A stretch of 64,000 nt of DNA from a virus: positions 62,001 through 126,000 of the IMG/VR virus record IMGVR_UViG_3300030099_006944. One strand, given 5' to 3'. Each line of letters begins with the position of its first letter. Position 1 is the first letter of the stretch. Positions 1 to 11,506 of this stretch are shown here, in pieces. Made by a program: the position numbers and the translations under genes. The notes below the pieces were generated by a model, which had not been told where the DNA came from, ran no database searches, and saw only the letters and a list, made by a program, of their open reading frames with translations.

Positions 1-2
1 TT

Positions 3-3000
3 GACGGAAACTGGAATCATCATGCGGTCACATTGATTACCTCCTCTGTCGGTACACAAGTAAAAGTATATAAAAATAATAAGCTTATAAATTCTTTTGT
101 CTCCGGAGGAGTATCTGATATAGCACCAGTCAATAAAGGATTGATAGCCACCATCGGTGCAGCCTCACGTGATGATCATGTCGGCCATGGAGACATCGGC
201 TTTAATAAACTATCAGCATCATTAGATGAGTTTAGGTTCTGGAAGACCGAACGATCTCACAAAGAAATTGACAATTGCTGGTTCAGGCCAATAGGCGGCG
301 GCTCGAACGAGCATGATTCAAATGTTGATTTGGGAGTATACTATAAATTTAACGAAGGAACAACGTCCAACTCAGTTTACGACGCTACTGTGCTGGACTA
401 TTCTGGCCGTATGGCTGATGGAATGTGGGTTGGATATGCCTCTGGTGCACGTAGTAGTGGCTCCGCCATGGTCGAATCAGGAGTCACAGTTAGAGAATTC
501 CAAGATCCAATAATATATTCTTCACACCCAGAAGTGTCTTCTTCCATTGCTCGATATAAAACTTCCGGAAGTTTATCGGATATTGAGAATCCATCTATGT
601 TTTATCGTCTTTTTCCTTCTTGGATGCAAGAAGAGGACACAGAGCAATCCGGACAATTAAAGACTTTGTCTCATATGATTGGTAGCTACTTTGACACGAT
701 ATGGCACCAAACTAATGAAATAAATAAAATAAAGCACCATCGATACCTTAGTGGATCCAACAAGGCGTATCCCTTTGCTAGTAATATTCTTTATTCACGT
801 GGTTTTGTTTTTCCGGAACTTTTTTCTAGTGCAAAAAATGTAGAACTCTTTTTAAACAGAGACAACAATGAAATATATGAAAAGAACATTGAGGAAGTAA
901 AGAATTCCTTGTATCACAATATAAACCTAGGTCTTGTCTCTATGTACAAGTCCAAAGGGACAATGAAATCGTTCAGAAACTTTTTCAGATCGTTGGGGTT
1001 AAATAAAGAAATTGTTACCCTAAACATGTATGCCGATGAATCTACGCACATATTAAAGGACAATTATTATAACGACACGGTTACAAAGAAATATTTAAAT
1101 TTCTATTCTGAGAATAACATGTCCGCGACAGTATATGGGATGTCTAGTTCCACTAACAGCAATACTTATGTCGCTGCTCCCCAAAACTATTCTTCTATAA
1201 CATTGGAGACGAATCTTTTATTGCCAAAGAAGCGACACCCAAGTGATATCAATTTTTTGGAAACAAACTTTTTAACTTCATCAATAGCCGGGTTTCATAC
1301 CGCTGATACAAATTTAATCTCTTTTCCGGAAACGGATTACGAGATGGGTATATACATATACAAAGAAAAACAAGACAGTTTGTTATTTGAAAAGGAAAAG
1401 CCAAGAATAAAATTTGCTTTGAGTTCTTCCGCCTTGCCTTTTGTATTAACCAGTTCTTATATCGGGGCTCAGTATGACAACAACAAATGGAATCTGGCAG
1501 TCAAAGTAAAACACGACAGTTACCCTTATGGTAATTTTGTTACCGGAGCCACAGGTACCGGTTACACTGTGGAATTTTACGGTGTTGAAGCAGAGGGAAG
1601 AACAAAGCGCAATTCCTTTTCTCTGACTGGATCTGTCACCGGCCATAACTTAGTAGCCTCTGCGAAAAGGTTTTACGTTGGGGCACATCGACAAAACTTC
1701 ACAGGCTCTGTGTTGTGTCAAACAGATATCAAGATAGGGTCTTTACTACACTGGAACAGTTATATTCCAGATCATGTTATCGATGAACACTGCTATGATC
1801 AAGAAAATTATGGATTGAATGATAGCTACACCACAGATGTGATAAGCAACACTGGCATAAAAATACCAAGATCTGATACGTTGGCTTTGCATTGGTCTTT
1901 TGATACCATAACCGGCTCGAACGCAGCAGGTAATATGAGGGTCTATGACTACTCTTCCGGAAGTTCTGATGCAAAGTATGGAGATGTATCTAATGTAATA
2001 TCTAGAATGCATGAGGGCTACGGCGCTTTCTTTGCGAATTCGGACACAAATTGTGTGGATAAGAATTATATATATGTAGCTAAAAAGAGAAACATAGACA
2101 ATCTGTATACAGACGACAAAGTTTCAATTGAAACCGACTACACTGAGCATTTCTTCACAGACAACGATGTTAATGATGTGGTCTACTCCTTTGAGAAAAG
2201 TTTGTACGGCGTGATATCTTCCGAGATGATGAACATGTTTTCGACAGCGGCTGACTTTAATAATTTAATCGGTCGACCGAATCAAAAATATCACACTGAT
2301 TACAACAAGATGGCTGTGCTAAAAAATATGTTCTTCGATAAAGTAGAAAACGATCCGGACATAGAAAGATATTTATCATTCTATAAGTGGATTGACGACT
2401 CTATATCAGAAGCCATAAGGCAGCTAATTCCAGCCGGTGTTAAATTTAACGACAAGATTTATGACGTTATCGAGAGTCATGCGCTAGAAAGAAACAAATA
2501 TTTAAACCAAACAAATCTATTAGTTGAGCGCGCCTTTACAAAAGAAAATTTTGCTGGTCCTATGCGTGGTGTGAAAGAGTTGCTGTATAGTTGGCAAGAT
2601 GGTTCAGCACCTACGGGAAGTTTAGATCGGGAAGATCGAAATTGTCTGTGGCTAAGAGATCGCCAAGTAAAAAATGAGACAACCAGACCAACATCTACTT
2701 CTGCCGTAAGAGAAGCCATAAGAACGATCAAGACTAATCATTCCTTGGCGTCATCTGGTTTGTTGCGCACTGACACCGATGGGTCTACATATATCGGCTC
2801 AACCTATGCCATCAGGAAATTAGCAAAACCTTACAATTTCACGGCTGTACAAAAACAGATCATGCATGGTGGTATAAATTTTAGAACAAACAAGAACAAA
2901 TTTCTTCTTTTGGAAGCATTAGCTCCCCATGGGGAAGAACTATCCGTGCCTCAAAATATCGTAACGATTGGTGTTGGTACCGGTACCGGATTAGAGATAC

Positions 3001-6000
3001 CACAAGATTGCGATGATCCAAACCGATCGGTGATGTCATTCCTCAAAGGTCGAGCATCAAACCAAAAGACTTTTTGGAATTCACAAGCTATTCTTGGTAA
3101 ATTTGCCGGAGACGAATATCGCGAAAAATTAAAGGGCGACCGAATTGTACCTTATAACTTTGTCGAGGATATAGTGCACACCGGTTACAATAAAGAAATA
3201 AAAAGCTTTTTCGGACCAGACGTTGTGGTTACAAATATCCACCCAGATGTAACTTATCTTTCGAATGATATCCCAATGCAAGGTCCATTCACAGAAGCGC
3301 ACGTTGGTGGCCACCAGTCTAGACATGTCGACATCAATTCGTACTCTGCTGATAAAAGCCTCACTGTAAGGTACCATGTTGGGGCTTCACAAGCAACAGG
3401 GTCGATTCGATTTTTGCAAAACGTCATAGCTCCCGGGACATCAGTGACAATACAGGACTCAGATCAAAGCAAAATTGTAGCTACATATAGCAAGTTTTAT
3501 GATCTTAAAGACGGAAACTGGACCTCGGCTGAGGAACTCACGAACATCATAAGTCACCACTTGGATGTCGGTGTCAATGTATATTCAAAGTCTCCGGTTA
3601 TTTTAGGCTTGACGCAGTCTGCTTGGGGTACGGATGGGAATCGAACAATAGTCGCCTCCGCTACAACAATAACAGCCAGCGGCTTTGGTGGCGGAGCTAA
3701 CGCTAGTTCGACAAACACTAGAACCGTAAACTTAGATAGCACAGCGAATAGACCAGAGGCTTGGGCTATCGTCGCCAAAACACACGCAACAGTTAACGAT
3801 ACAGATGGGGCATTAGGTTTCGTCGGACCAGATTATGGAGGTTCTTATCCAAATCAAGTTAAACCTTGGGCTATACGTTTTAGGGACGAGCATGCTAAAC
3901 GACCAGTGAACATAAGAAACATTCAGTTCAATTCAAAAATACAGAAAGTAGGAAATTATCGAAAAGGTTATGAACTTTTCACACTAAACAAGTCCGATCA
4001 GAGACGTTGGTATCGCGATGCCTATGATGCAGGTTTAGATCTACCTGAATTTACTAAGAATTTATTGCCTAATACAACAAACTACATGTCCTTGTTTGGT
4101 CAAGAATTTTTTACCGATTCTACGAAAGGAAAGGGGAACGTCTTTGGGTCTCACCCAAACAATAGGCAACCTGACGGCACTTTGTTGGTTAGCAAGGTTG
4201 ATTCAAAGGGTGAATTTGTTGCAACCGGTTCTTTTTTCGCCGGTAGAGCCGCTAGTGGTAGTTTTGCAGTAACAGGAGCATTCTACCAAATTCATGCAAC
4301 AGGAAGCTTCAAGGTGCTTGGCGCAGGATATCATGCTCCGGCAGATTACTTGACAATAACCACAGCAACTTTGGGGGGAGAGACAAATAAATATGGTGTT
4401 TCTGGCTCACATGATCCCGGGATTGTTAACAGACCTGTTAACAAAGGGGCTTCTGATACGGACTTCTACAATAATTTGTCTTCCTCTATCCACACCCACT
4501 CTGGATTAGCTTCAATATATACATCGAACGCTGCTGTGTATTCGCAGAGTTTGAAAGTCAGTAAAAGAAACACTTCTTTTATGTCCGCTTCGATAACTAG
4601 CCGTCAAATATGGATTGGTGCTTGGACTCTTTCTTTTTGGGTGAACTTAGATGCTGGTACCGGAGGGAGGAGATCTATTTATCTAGAAGGGTCTGACGTC
4701 GGTGTGAACAAAGCCAGAGAAGTGTATATCGATTCGGCTGGGAGACTTAGACTTTTTGTACATTATAGAAAATTCTCTGAGGGCGTGTACACAAACGCTT
4801 ATGATCAATATTATATTGAAGATTTTGATGATTATGCCGGCAAGGAAGCGCACGTTGTGTGGACTCATTCCGGATCTGTTAATTCTACTACCGAGGGTTC
4901 TCTGTATATAGATGGAGTGAAGCAGACCTTGATTACTAATGCCGGAGGTACAGGAGCTTCAAATGTAATAAATCAGCCCACGGAACTCATCATGTTTAAT
5001 GAGGCCACTTCGGCTACTACAACCACTTTGTCAAACGGTGGCAATTCTTACATTGATGAAATAGTCATACTCAACACCACTGCATCACAAGCAGCAGTAA
5101 ATCTACTTTTTAACGACGCTCAGTGGCTCAATCTAAATAAGACAGTATCAGATGGCTGTATAATACCTTCAAGTAGTATCACGCAGTATTACAGTTTTGA
5201 GACAGATGCGAATGTCAATGATGAAGGAACAGTGGATTGTCTTGGCTCTGCTGCATTGGATCTTACAATTAACAATGTTGCAACCAATTTCTCTTTGGCA
5301 TCTGGTAGTGCCGGTGCTGTTTTGTCGGAGCTTCCATATGCCGCGTTCACTCTCCTTGGACCCACTGGATCAGGAGCTAAAAGTAACGGTAATGTTGACG
5401 CTAGCGGGTCTGCATTTTATGCAGCATCTGATATGGCGAACGGAGCCGACAATGGAGCTGTCGACAACGACAGTTTGACAATAGCCGGCACATACGTTTT
5501 TCATATTGACAAGGACGGAACATCAGATTCCGGAAATAACTTTTATATTCAGAATACTGGATCCAGTGAACAGATGTGGCACATTTTAGAGACTAAAATA
5601 GAAGCCTTGGCCGGTGGAGCTTATACGGTTAATCGATCTAGCACCGGTGCACAAATTGCAACTTTTCATATCACCGCTAGCGCAGTTGGAGCCGGGTTGA
5701 ATTCAACGCTGGCAGAATCCGGAACCTCATACAGTTCTTTAAACAACATTGTTGGGGGTCAAGGATCCGGAGGGGCGGTTGATGGTCACAAAGTTATTTT
5801 TACATCAGGATCCGGAGCGGCAGTAAACTTTATTTTTGATGACGATAACACCTCGGATTCTTCCCCAAATTTCTATATTCAGAACACAGGCTCAAACGCT
5901 CAGATATGGCACATGCTAGAAACCAAAATCTTAGCAAACACAGGCATAACCAGTATCTCTCGCGACACTTCGGCCTATCCAAATGCTGCTGTATTTAGAT

Positions 6001-6794
6001 TAACATCTAGTACTCTCGACAGTTACACTTTGACGTACAATAACGGAGGAGTTGGTGGAGCAGCCAGTTTTCATACTTTCACCAACGTCGGCGGCGGCAT
6101 TCATGAAAAACGAGCACGAGACCTTGTAATCACTGTTCCTAGGACGGATTTAACAGCCTCAACGTTTGAGATTAACACTCGTTTCTCGGCTCCCGGAGGA
6201 CCAGAAGTACAAACAGATGGATACTTAGACGTAGCAGGTAAGTCATTCTCAGTGCACAATGCATTGCCATACCGAAACCTTACTGTTAGAGGCTCAGGAA
6301 GCGGTGAAAAAGGCACTATAAGAATGTATGACCATATTGGTCGCCGTAGAGGTTTGAAAAGCCTTCTAGCTATACCTATGGGACGATTTGGGACGGATTC
6401 ACAATTCCCTGATATGAATTCTGATAAATATTCAACATCAGGATCATTTCACAAGTATCACAGAAACACTTCATATCGATATGAATATTCTGGTGACAGC
6501 ATAATTACTGGTAGTAGGAATGATAATGCATATATTGGATCAACTTTACCAAGAAGCGACTTTCAGTATAGCTGGATTAGGAACTCAGTTTCAGGATCAG
6601 ACTGGAAGAGATTACAAAATATCAATGGCTATGCGCCTCGTTCTGGTCTTGTCTCGGCATCACTTAAAGCATGGAAGGTCAACGATGACTTACCAGATGC
6701 CTCAAATAGCTATGTCGGCACACCGATCAGCCCACCAACGGCTTGGATCCCTGCCATCAATTTCCCATCAGCATCAACGATTTACGGAGGTTAA
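3..6794 (+). CDS. Giant LamG-containing virion protein, 5' end cut by window
   Basis: At least 2,263 residues are visible and the frame is open to the window edge, so the true start lies upstream. The first visible residues (WNHHAVT, then VKVYKNNKLINSF) look like the end of a LamG/concanavalin-like domain. A second LamG-like domain lies around residues 1520-1700 (LSFWVNL, a VVWTHSG strand, GSLYIDG, YIDEIVIL). Around residues 190-330 there is a helical region (FYRLFPSWMQEED) that looks like a tail or baseplate core. Around residues 1800-2030 two tandem units of about 110 residues share NFYIQNTGS and a WH(I/M)LETKI motif. LamG domains usually bind sugars, so a role in adsorption or at the tail tip is likely. 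The gene ends three bases before the next start and its last codons supply that gene's GGAGG ribosome site. The exact virion position is unknown. Confidence 0.75.
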   Translation, partial: DGNWNHHAVTLITSSVGTQVKVYKNNKLINSFVSGGVSDIAPVNKGLIATIGAASRDDHVGHGDIGFNKLSASLDEFRFWKTERSHKEIDNCWFRPIGGGSNEHDSNVDLGVYYKFNEGTTSNSVYDATVLDYSGRMADGMWVGYASGARSSGSAMVESGVTVREFQDPIIYSSHPEVSSSIARYKTSGSLSDIENPSMFYRLFPSWMQEEDTEQSGQLKTLSHMIGSYFDTIWHQTNEINKIKHHRYLSGSNKAYPFASNILYSRGFVFPELFSSAKNVELFLNRDNNEIYEKNIEEVKNSLYHNINLGLVSMYKSKGTMKSFRNFFRSLGLNKEIVTLNMYADESTHILKDNYYNDTVTKKYLNFYSENNMSATVYGMSSSTNSNTYVAAPQNYSSITLETNLLLPKKRHPSDINFLETNFLTSSIAGFHTADTNLISFPETDYEMGIYIYKEKQDSLLFEKEKPRIKFALSSSALPFVLTSSYIGAQYDNNKWNLAVKVKHDSYPYGNFVTGATGTGYTVEFYGVEAEGRTKRNSFSLTGSVTGHNLVASAKRFYVGAHRQNFTGSVLCQTDIKIGSLLHWNSYIPDHVIDEHCYDQENYGLNDSYTTDVISNTGIKIPRSDTLALHWSFDTITGSNAAGNMRVYDYSSGSSDAKYGDVSNVISRMHEGYGAFFANSDTNCVDKNYIYVAKKRNIDNLYTDDKVSIETDYTEHFFTDNDVNDVVYSFEKSLYGVISSEMMNMFSTAADFNNLIGRPNQKYHTDYNKMAVLKNMFFDKVENDPDIERYLSFYKWIDDSISEAIRQLIPAGVKFNDKIYDVIESHALERNKYLNQTNLLVERAFTKENFAGPMRGVKELLYSWQDGSAPTGSLDREDRNCLWLRDRQVKNETTRPTSTSAVREAIRTIKTNHSLASSGLLRTDTDGSTYIGSTYAIRKLAKPYNFTAVQKQIMHGGINFRTNKNKFLLLEALAPHGEELSVPQNIVTIGVGTGTGLEIPQDCDDPNRSVMSFLKGRASNQKTFWNSQAILGKFAGDEYREKLKGDRIVPYNFVEDIVHTGYNKEIKSFFGPDVVVTNIHPDVTYLSNDIPMQGPFTEAHVGGHQSRHVDINSYSADKSLTVRYHVGASQATGSIRFLQNVIAPGTSVTIQDSDQSKIVATYSKFYDLKDGNWTSAEELTNIISHHLDVGVNVYSKSPVILGLTQSAWGTDGNRTIVASATTITASGFGGGANASSTNTRTVNLDSTANRPEAWAIVAKTHATVNDTDGALGFVGPDYGGSYPNQVKPWAIRFRDEHAKRPVNIRNIQFNSKIQKVGNYRKGYELFTLNKSDQRRWYRDAYDAGLDLPEFTKNLLPNTTNYMSLFGQEFFTDSTKGKGNVFGSHPNNRQPDGTLLVSKVDSKGEFVATGSFFAGRAASGSFAVTGAFYQIHATGSFKVLGAGYHAPADYLTITTATLGGETNKYGVSGSHDPGIVNRPVNKGASDTDFYNNLSSSIHTHSGLASIYTSNAAVYSQSLKVSKRNTSFMSASITSRQIWIGAWTLSFWVNLDAGTGGRRSIYLEGSDVGVNKAREVYIDSAGRLRLFVHYRKFSEGVYTNAYDQYYIEDFDDYAGKEAHVVWTHSGSVNSTTEGSLYIDGVKQTLITNAGGTGASNVINQPTELIMFNEATSATTTTLSNGGNSYIDEIVILNTTASQAAVNLLFNDAQWLNLNKTVSDGCIIPSSSITQYYSFETDANVNDEGTVDCLGSAALDLTINNVATNFSLASGSAGAVLSELPYAAFTLLGPTGSGAKSNGNVDASGSAFYAASDMANGADNGAVDNDSLTIAGTYVFHIDKDGTSDSGNNFYIQNTGSSEQMWHILETKIEALAGGAYTVNRSSTGAQIATFHITASAVGAGLNSTLAESGTSYSSLNNIVGGQGSGGAVDGHKVIFTSGSGAAVNFIFDDDNTSDSSPNFYIQNTGSNAQIWHMLETKILANTGITSISRDTSAYPNAAVFRLTSSTLDSYTLTYNNGGVGGAASFHTFTNVGGGIHEKRARDLVITVPRTDLTASTFEINTRFSAPGGPEVQTDGYLDVAGKSFSVHNALPYRNLTVRGSGSGEKGTIRMYDHIGRRRGLKSLLAIPMGRFGTDSQFPDMNSDKYSTSGSFHKYHRNTSYRYEYSGDSIITGSRNDNAYIGSTLPRSDFQYSWIRNSVSGSDWKRLQNINGYAPRSGLVSASLKAWKVNDDLPDASNSYVGTPISPPTAWIPAINFPSASTIYGG

Positions 6795-6796
6795 AG

Positions 6797-9700
6797 ATGC
6801 CATTATTTGTTGACTTCATAGGTTTAAACAATTTAGTTAGTAGTAGTGTCGATACGACTACCAACACTATTGAGACTGGTATCAATACTAGTATTAAAAC
6901 AATTGCAACTGCTGATCTCCAAGCAGCTATAAACACACACAGGAACGGGCCATACGGATGGCCATCATGGAAACAAATTAGAATAGGCGAGAACCCTGTA
7001 TCTAGATATCACAGAGCAAATAGTGATTTAACTTATTTTAAGGAGCCCGGAGAATTGTATACTCTTGGGTTTGCTACACAACAAGGGGGAGTTCAAATTA
7101 CTTCTCCAAATTACGGAACAGCTAGAAGATCAGCACTCAGATCCAAGGAAGAACCAGCGGTTTGTCAAATGTCGTACCCGCTAGAACTTAACATGTCCTA
7201 TCGTCCAGTACTGATGAATGGTGCTCGGGGGCAATTAGTATTTGGCACAGAGAAAGTTTCAGTGGGACTGGAACAGCAGTTTTTTGCAAATAAATCAACT
7301 AATGATGATCACAACATAATAAAACCTAATATTCGAGCACCTGGTACACCATATTCTGTCATGACTAGTAAGTATTTGGGTGGTGTATGGGAAAACGGAA
7401 CTAGCCCGTATGATTCTTGGGAATCTTTAACCTATAAAGAAACTATTTTTCCAAAACCTAGAAACATGTTTAGAAAAGAAGTACGAACTCGACAAACTCT
7501 TCCGTCATTTTTTAGACACAACCGATTAGACAGAAACCAAACTTTCTTGACGAACTCTTATGGGTTTCACGTTTTTGATGGTCAATATGATTTGAGAGGT
7601 GTTTATGTATCCGGATCGCACACTCGTGCTTTGACTCAGAGCACTTGGCCACTAGATGTGGAAGATCATTTTTACTATCCTCGTTTCAATGAAATAACCA
7701 AGGGGGCCGATACACAATTTTATGGGGGACTCAGGCCTTTAAATAGGATGGCCGGCAATGGCGGCGGTGCACAACATGTTGTGCTAGCGAAGGCACAGGG
7801 TTTCGGTGGAATTGAGGGTATATCAGACACTAATTATTTTGCCGGTGCATCTGGATCGAAAGGTGGAGCAGGCATATTAATGAATAATTATAGCCAGTTA
7901 TTGGTTAATAATCCTGTTGTTGAATTGTCTATTGGTGATCTTTCTCTGTCAAAAGCGGCTCTTCGATTTATGGATAAGTTTATATCTCCCGCACCGTATT
8001 ATTCTAGAAGGCAAACAAACCGTTTTACTTCTTCTGTTGGGAATCCAACGGGAATGGCTATTCCGGAAACAGCCTCAATAAACCAGCACACTGATGCCAG
8101 CAGTATTAAATGGCAAGCTTTTGGTCTCGGTGGTGCACTCTGGCAAGCTGCTGAACAAGCAAACAAGAAGCCATTCTACGACAGTTACGAGAGCTTCTCA
8201 AAAAATATTAGATTAATTGGAAAAAACTATTCGGTTTTACCAGAATACAGAATAAGCAACCATCTAGATGATTTATTAGTAGGGACTCACTATCGCGATA
8301 TTCAAGACATCTTAGAGGTTACCGGTGGCCAATCAGGAAAATCCCTAAGTAGTCATGAAGGTTTTTACAACACCTATTCTCATTCAGAGTTTATGAAATT
8401 ATTTGAGGTCATAGAAGATGATCATGAAACATTTGGTGATTTCCCTGCTCCATATGTCGGCACTACTAAACAGATGTACCAGAGATTGACGCTTCGTTGC
8501 TCTGTAATTAAGAAATTTTTACCATACGAAGGTTTTTATCCTTGCCAAAGAACTGTACAAATGGCAGAACAATTTTATTCAGATTGCATTGATTTTACTT
8601 CAATTGAGATGGCGGGAGCCACAGCAGAGGATGTGATAGCCAGTCTTCTAGATCATAACCATAATTTTCAGTTTCAAAATTTGATGGCCACATTGTTTGC
8701 GCCCGGAACACTGTTTAATACAATTAAAGCAGGTGTCGCTTGTGATTACCCTATCCGATCGGATACTAATGACTGGGCTTCTAATCTTTTAGGCTACGGA
8801 GAGCCAATGGTCTCCCAACGTTCTTATCCGGCCGACTATCTAAATCCAGCCTCGCCACAGATTCCGGATTATTATTTGTCCGGTGAATTTGACAAAAGAA
8901 TACCTTTTGAAGCACTGGTAGAGCCGGCTAAATATTTAGCAGGATATGATATCATGCCTAGCGAACCACACCCAAGCGGTGCAATGTCTGCATCTGTTTT
9001 GTGGACAGGTCAAACTAAGACCAACAAGTATGTTATGATGATGAATAATTTTTTGGCGGAAGTACCAGAGTTTTTCTTACAAGATCAGAAATTTACAATG
9101 TTGACTAGTCGAACATCTGATGATCCTAGTTTTGGTAACGTTGTGAACGGAAGAATATACGGAATGCGGATAAAAATGTATCGATCGATGAATCAAGCTA
9201 GAAACATGGTCGAGGGTAAAGGAGAAGTGTTTTACAATACTCCACAAGATATTGTGGCAACCAGAACAGCTCAGGACCCAACAACTGGTGTGAACTTCCA
9301 GCAACCGCTTAGAGAAACCTTAACAATGTATTCTAGACCGACTGCTTTCGGTCCGCCTAGTATAGGCTTTAATGTTTTACAGACATCTGGAATGACAGGA
9401 AGTGTCGAGGTGAAACTTTGGGAAAATGAGTCATATGGTATTGCCCTAACAGGAGCAGCCACAACAGGTAAGCAGGCACCTGAATTTCATAAAGATTCTA
9501 GGAACGGTTATAATTTTCCATATACTCCACCTTATTATCATGGAGAGTCATGGATAGATGTGTATTACACTGCTAGTGCAACCGGCAAAAAGAGTGTGCA
9601 TGACATAATTAACAACTTGAATATAGAATACAATCGTTTTGACTATGGTCATTACAAGACTTATGGGTCCACTAGTGGAGAGTGGTATGGTAAATTCGCA

Positions 9701-11506
9701 TATTGCTTTGGTCCACAAGGCATCAAAAACATCAACAGGAACGCTATGCAACTTTCCGCATCGATTGATTTTCAAACAGTAAATTCAATCGCCGGAGAAT
9801 ATCAACGCATAGTTAACAACCAAGACGGCACTCAAAATGTACAGGTTGTTACAGACAATGATGTAGGAAGCCGTTGGGTTATACAAACTAAATTCGAGAC
9901 CCCTATTTTGAATTTTAATAGCATATCGGTTGCTAATGGCACTTTGAAACTACCAGACAACGGCAACAATGTTGCTGCCTCGACACCACGTGGTATGTGG
10001 CATCAGTACGGATCCATTCCTGCGACACAAGAGGGTGTGTTTTTAGAGGTAAATGACATTCCTTCTAATTGGACTCAAAGAATTAGTGCATCGTCACCAA
10101 CCGTATATAGTTTGGCTGATCTGGTGGGATTCGATTCTATTCCGCGGAAACTTGGAAAGGTCGCAACTTCTAAGATTGTACGCGAAGCCGTTGTAGCGGT
10201 ACCTTATTACATGGTGCAAGATCAGAAAATCTACGTACGTTTGAACGAACCAGCAACAAGGGCATATATAAACTCCGGAATTTCTTCTGTTGGTTTCTCT
10301 CAGAATCTTAAAGACCAAATCGATCGAATGAGAAGATATGTATTCCCTCCGGAATTAGATTTTATCAATAACGATTCCCTTCTTCCAATGGCAATGTATA
10401 TTTTTGAATTTAGTATGGAGTTTACTCAAAAAGACCTAGCAGATATGTGGCAAAACCTTCCACCTGATGGGTTCTGTTATACTGGCCCGGGCGAAAATCC
10501 ACATACAGAATTTGAAACTGAAGAGCAGTCTATAACACACGATCTGAACCTATCAGAAATTTTGGGCGGAGGTAATGGTTCTGGTATGCCTTCTCCAAAC
10601 GAAACTCATTCTTTGCACAAAACTTTGGGCTCTTTAGGTGCAGGTGGTCAATCTCCTCTGCGATGGATGGTCTTCAAAGTTAAACAGCGCGCCTCTGGGT
10701 ATTATTATGATAAACTAGCTTCAAAAAATATTGCCGGTCCAAATCAAACTGCTCCGGGTGTTGCCCCGGGACAAAGACAGTCTACTTCAACAAATTCTGC
10801 TATCAAGGACATGGTTGATGCCGGTATACAATCTAACTGGCCCTATGATTATTTCTCAATAGTTGAATTGGCAAAGCTAGATGCGGAAGTTGAATTTAAG
10901 TTTGACGGAGCTTTACCCGGACCAACGGCTGTACTAAACACAGAAGACCCAGAAGAAGCCCCAGAAGATCTTCCGGATGGAGTAGAGACAGCTTTCCAAG
11001 CAGAGTATGATGAAAATAATGCAACCATTGATGATAGCGAAGTAGAGGAGGTCAATCTATCCGGCTTGCCGGACGGTGCCACTTCTGGTGGAGTTATTCC
11101 GTCTGCGAGATGGTATGCATTGTATGAATATCCGACACCTGTTTTAGCAGCCGCCGCCGGTGTTTATACCGATAATGCTGGTGGGCTTTTGTATGGCAAC
11201 GTCTCGTTTATAGATTTCCATCAAAGAGATCTTCCTAATGGTACAACCATAAGATATACAAGATCAGAGTTTTTAGGCTCTGCACAAGAATACCAAGCAG
11301 CAATGGATGCTTACATCGCTCACAGAAAATCTTATCATATGAATTCTGGTCAATATGCAGGATGGCAAATCAACCAAGCACAACAAGCAGCAGAATCCAA
11401 TGCAATAGATAGATTTCGTGGAGAAAGAACTATTGATGGCGTAACTTATAGGGTCATCAGAGACAGAATTAATGACGATGCCCGTCCGGGAGACACAACA
11501 GCATGA
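6797..11506 (+). CDS. Giant virion protein, probable baseplate or tail structural component
   Basis: The protein has 1,569 residues. ATG 6797 (MPLFVDFIGLNN) is chosen because GGAGG sits just upstream. An upstream in-frame start at 6743 lacks a ribosome site and would overlap the previous gene. No domain is recognised. The sequence is rich in Tyr, Asn, Phe and Gly, without a signal peptide or membrane segment, and has an acidic stretch near residues 1385-1450 (EDPEEAPEDLPDG, DDSEVEEVN). It is followed by an ATGA overlap with the next gene. Position and size suggest a tail or baseplate part built with its giant neighbour. Function is inferred from context only. Confidence 0.7.
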   Translation: MPLFVDFIGLNNLVSSSVDTTTNTIETGINTSIKTIATADLQAAINTHRNGPYGWPSWKQIRIGENPVSRYHRANSDLTYFKEPGELYTLGFATQQGGVQITSPNYGTARRSALRSKEEPAVCQMSYPLELNMSYRPVLMNGARGQLVFGTEKVSVGLEQQFFANKSTNDDHNIIKPNIRAPGTPYSVMTSKYLGGVWENGTSPYDSWESLTYKETIFPKPRNMFRKEVRTRQTLPSFFRHNRLDRNQTFLTNSYGFHVFDGQYDLRGVYVSGSHTRALTQSTWPLDVEDHFYYPRFNEITKGADTQFYGGLRPLNRMAGNGGGAQHVVLAKAQGFGGIEGISDTNYFAGASGSKGGAGILMNNYSQLLVNNPVVELSIGDLSLSKAALRFMDKFISPAPYYSRRQTNRFTSSVGNPTGMAIPETASINQHTDASSIKWQAFGLGGALWQAAEQANKKPFYDSYESFSKNIRLIGKNYSVLPEYRISNHLDDLLVGTHYRDIQDILEVTGGQSGKSLSSHEGFYNTYSHSEFMKLFEVIEDDHETFGDFPAPYVGTTKQMYQRLTLRCSVIKKFLPYEGFYPCQRTVQMAEQFYSDCIDFTSIEMAGATAEDVIASLLDHNHNFQFQNLMATLFAPGTLFNTIKAGVACDYPIRSDTNDWASNLLGYGEPMVSQRSYPADYLNPASPQIPDYYLSGEFDKRIPFEALVEPAKYLAGYDIMPSEPHPSGAMSASVLWTGQTKTNKYVMMMNNFLAEVPEFFLQDQKFTMLTSRTSDDPSFGNVVNGRIYGMRIKMYRSMNQARNMVEGKGEVFYNTPQDIVATRTAQDPTTGVNFQQPLRETLTMYSRPTAFGPPSIGFNVLQTSGMTGSVEVKLWENESYGIALTGAATTGKQAPEFHKDSRNGYNFPYTPPYYHGESWIDVYYTASATGKKSVHDIINNLNIEYNRFDYGHYKTYGSTSGEWYGKFAYCFGPQGIKNINRNAMQLSASIDFQTVNSIAGEYQRIVNNQDGTQNVQVVTDNDVGSRWVIQTKFETPILNFNSISVANGTLKLPDNGNNVAASTPRGMWHQYGSIPATQEGVFLEVNDIPSNWTQRISASSPTVYSLADLVGFDSIPRKLGKVATSKIVREAVVAVPYYMVQDQKIYVRLNEPATRAYINSGISSVGFSQNLKDQIDRMRRYVFPPELDFINNDSLLPMAMYIFEFSMEFTQKDLADMWQNLPPDGFCYTGPGENPHTEFETEEQSITHDLNLSEILGGGNGSGMPSPNETHSLHKTLGSLGAGGQSPLRWMVFKVKQRASGYYYDKLASKNIAGPNQTAPGVAPGQRQSTSTNSAIKDMVDAGIQSNWPYDYFSIVELAKLDAEVEFKFDGALPGPTAVLNTEDPEEAPEDLPDGVETAFQAEYDENNATIDDSEVEEVNLSGLPDGATSGGVIPSARWYALYEYPTPVLAAAAGVYTDNAGGLLYGNVSFIDFHQRDLPNGTTIRYTRSEFLGSAQEYQAAMDAYIAHRKSYHMNSGQYAGWQINQAQQAAESNAIDRFRGERTIDGVTYRVIRDRINDDARPGDTTA

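Noticed and set aside
6743-6796. Upstream in-frame start for the second giant gene
   Set aside because: It overlaps the previous gene by 52 bases and has no ribosome site. ATG 6797 has GGAGG directly before it.
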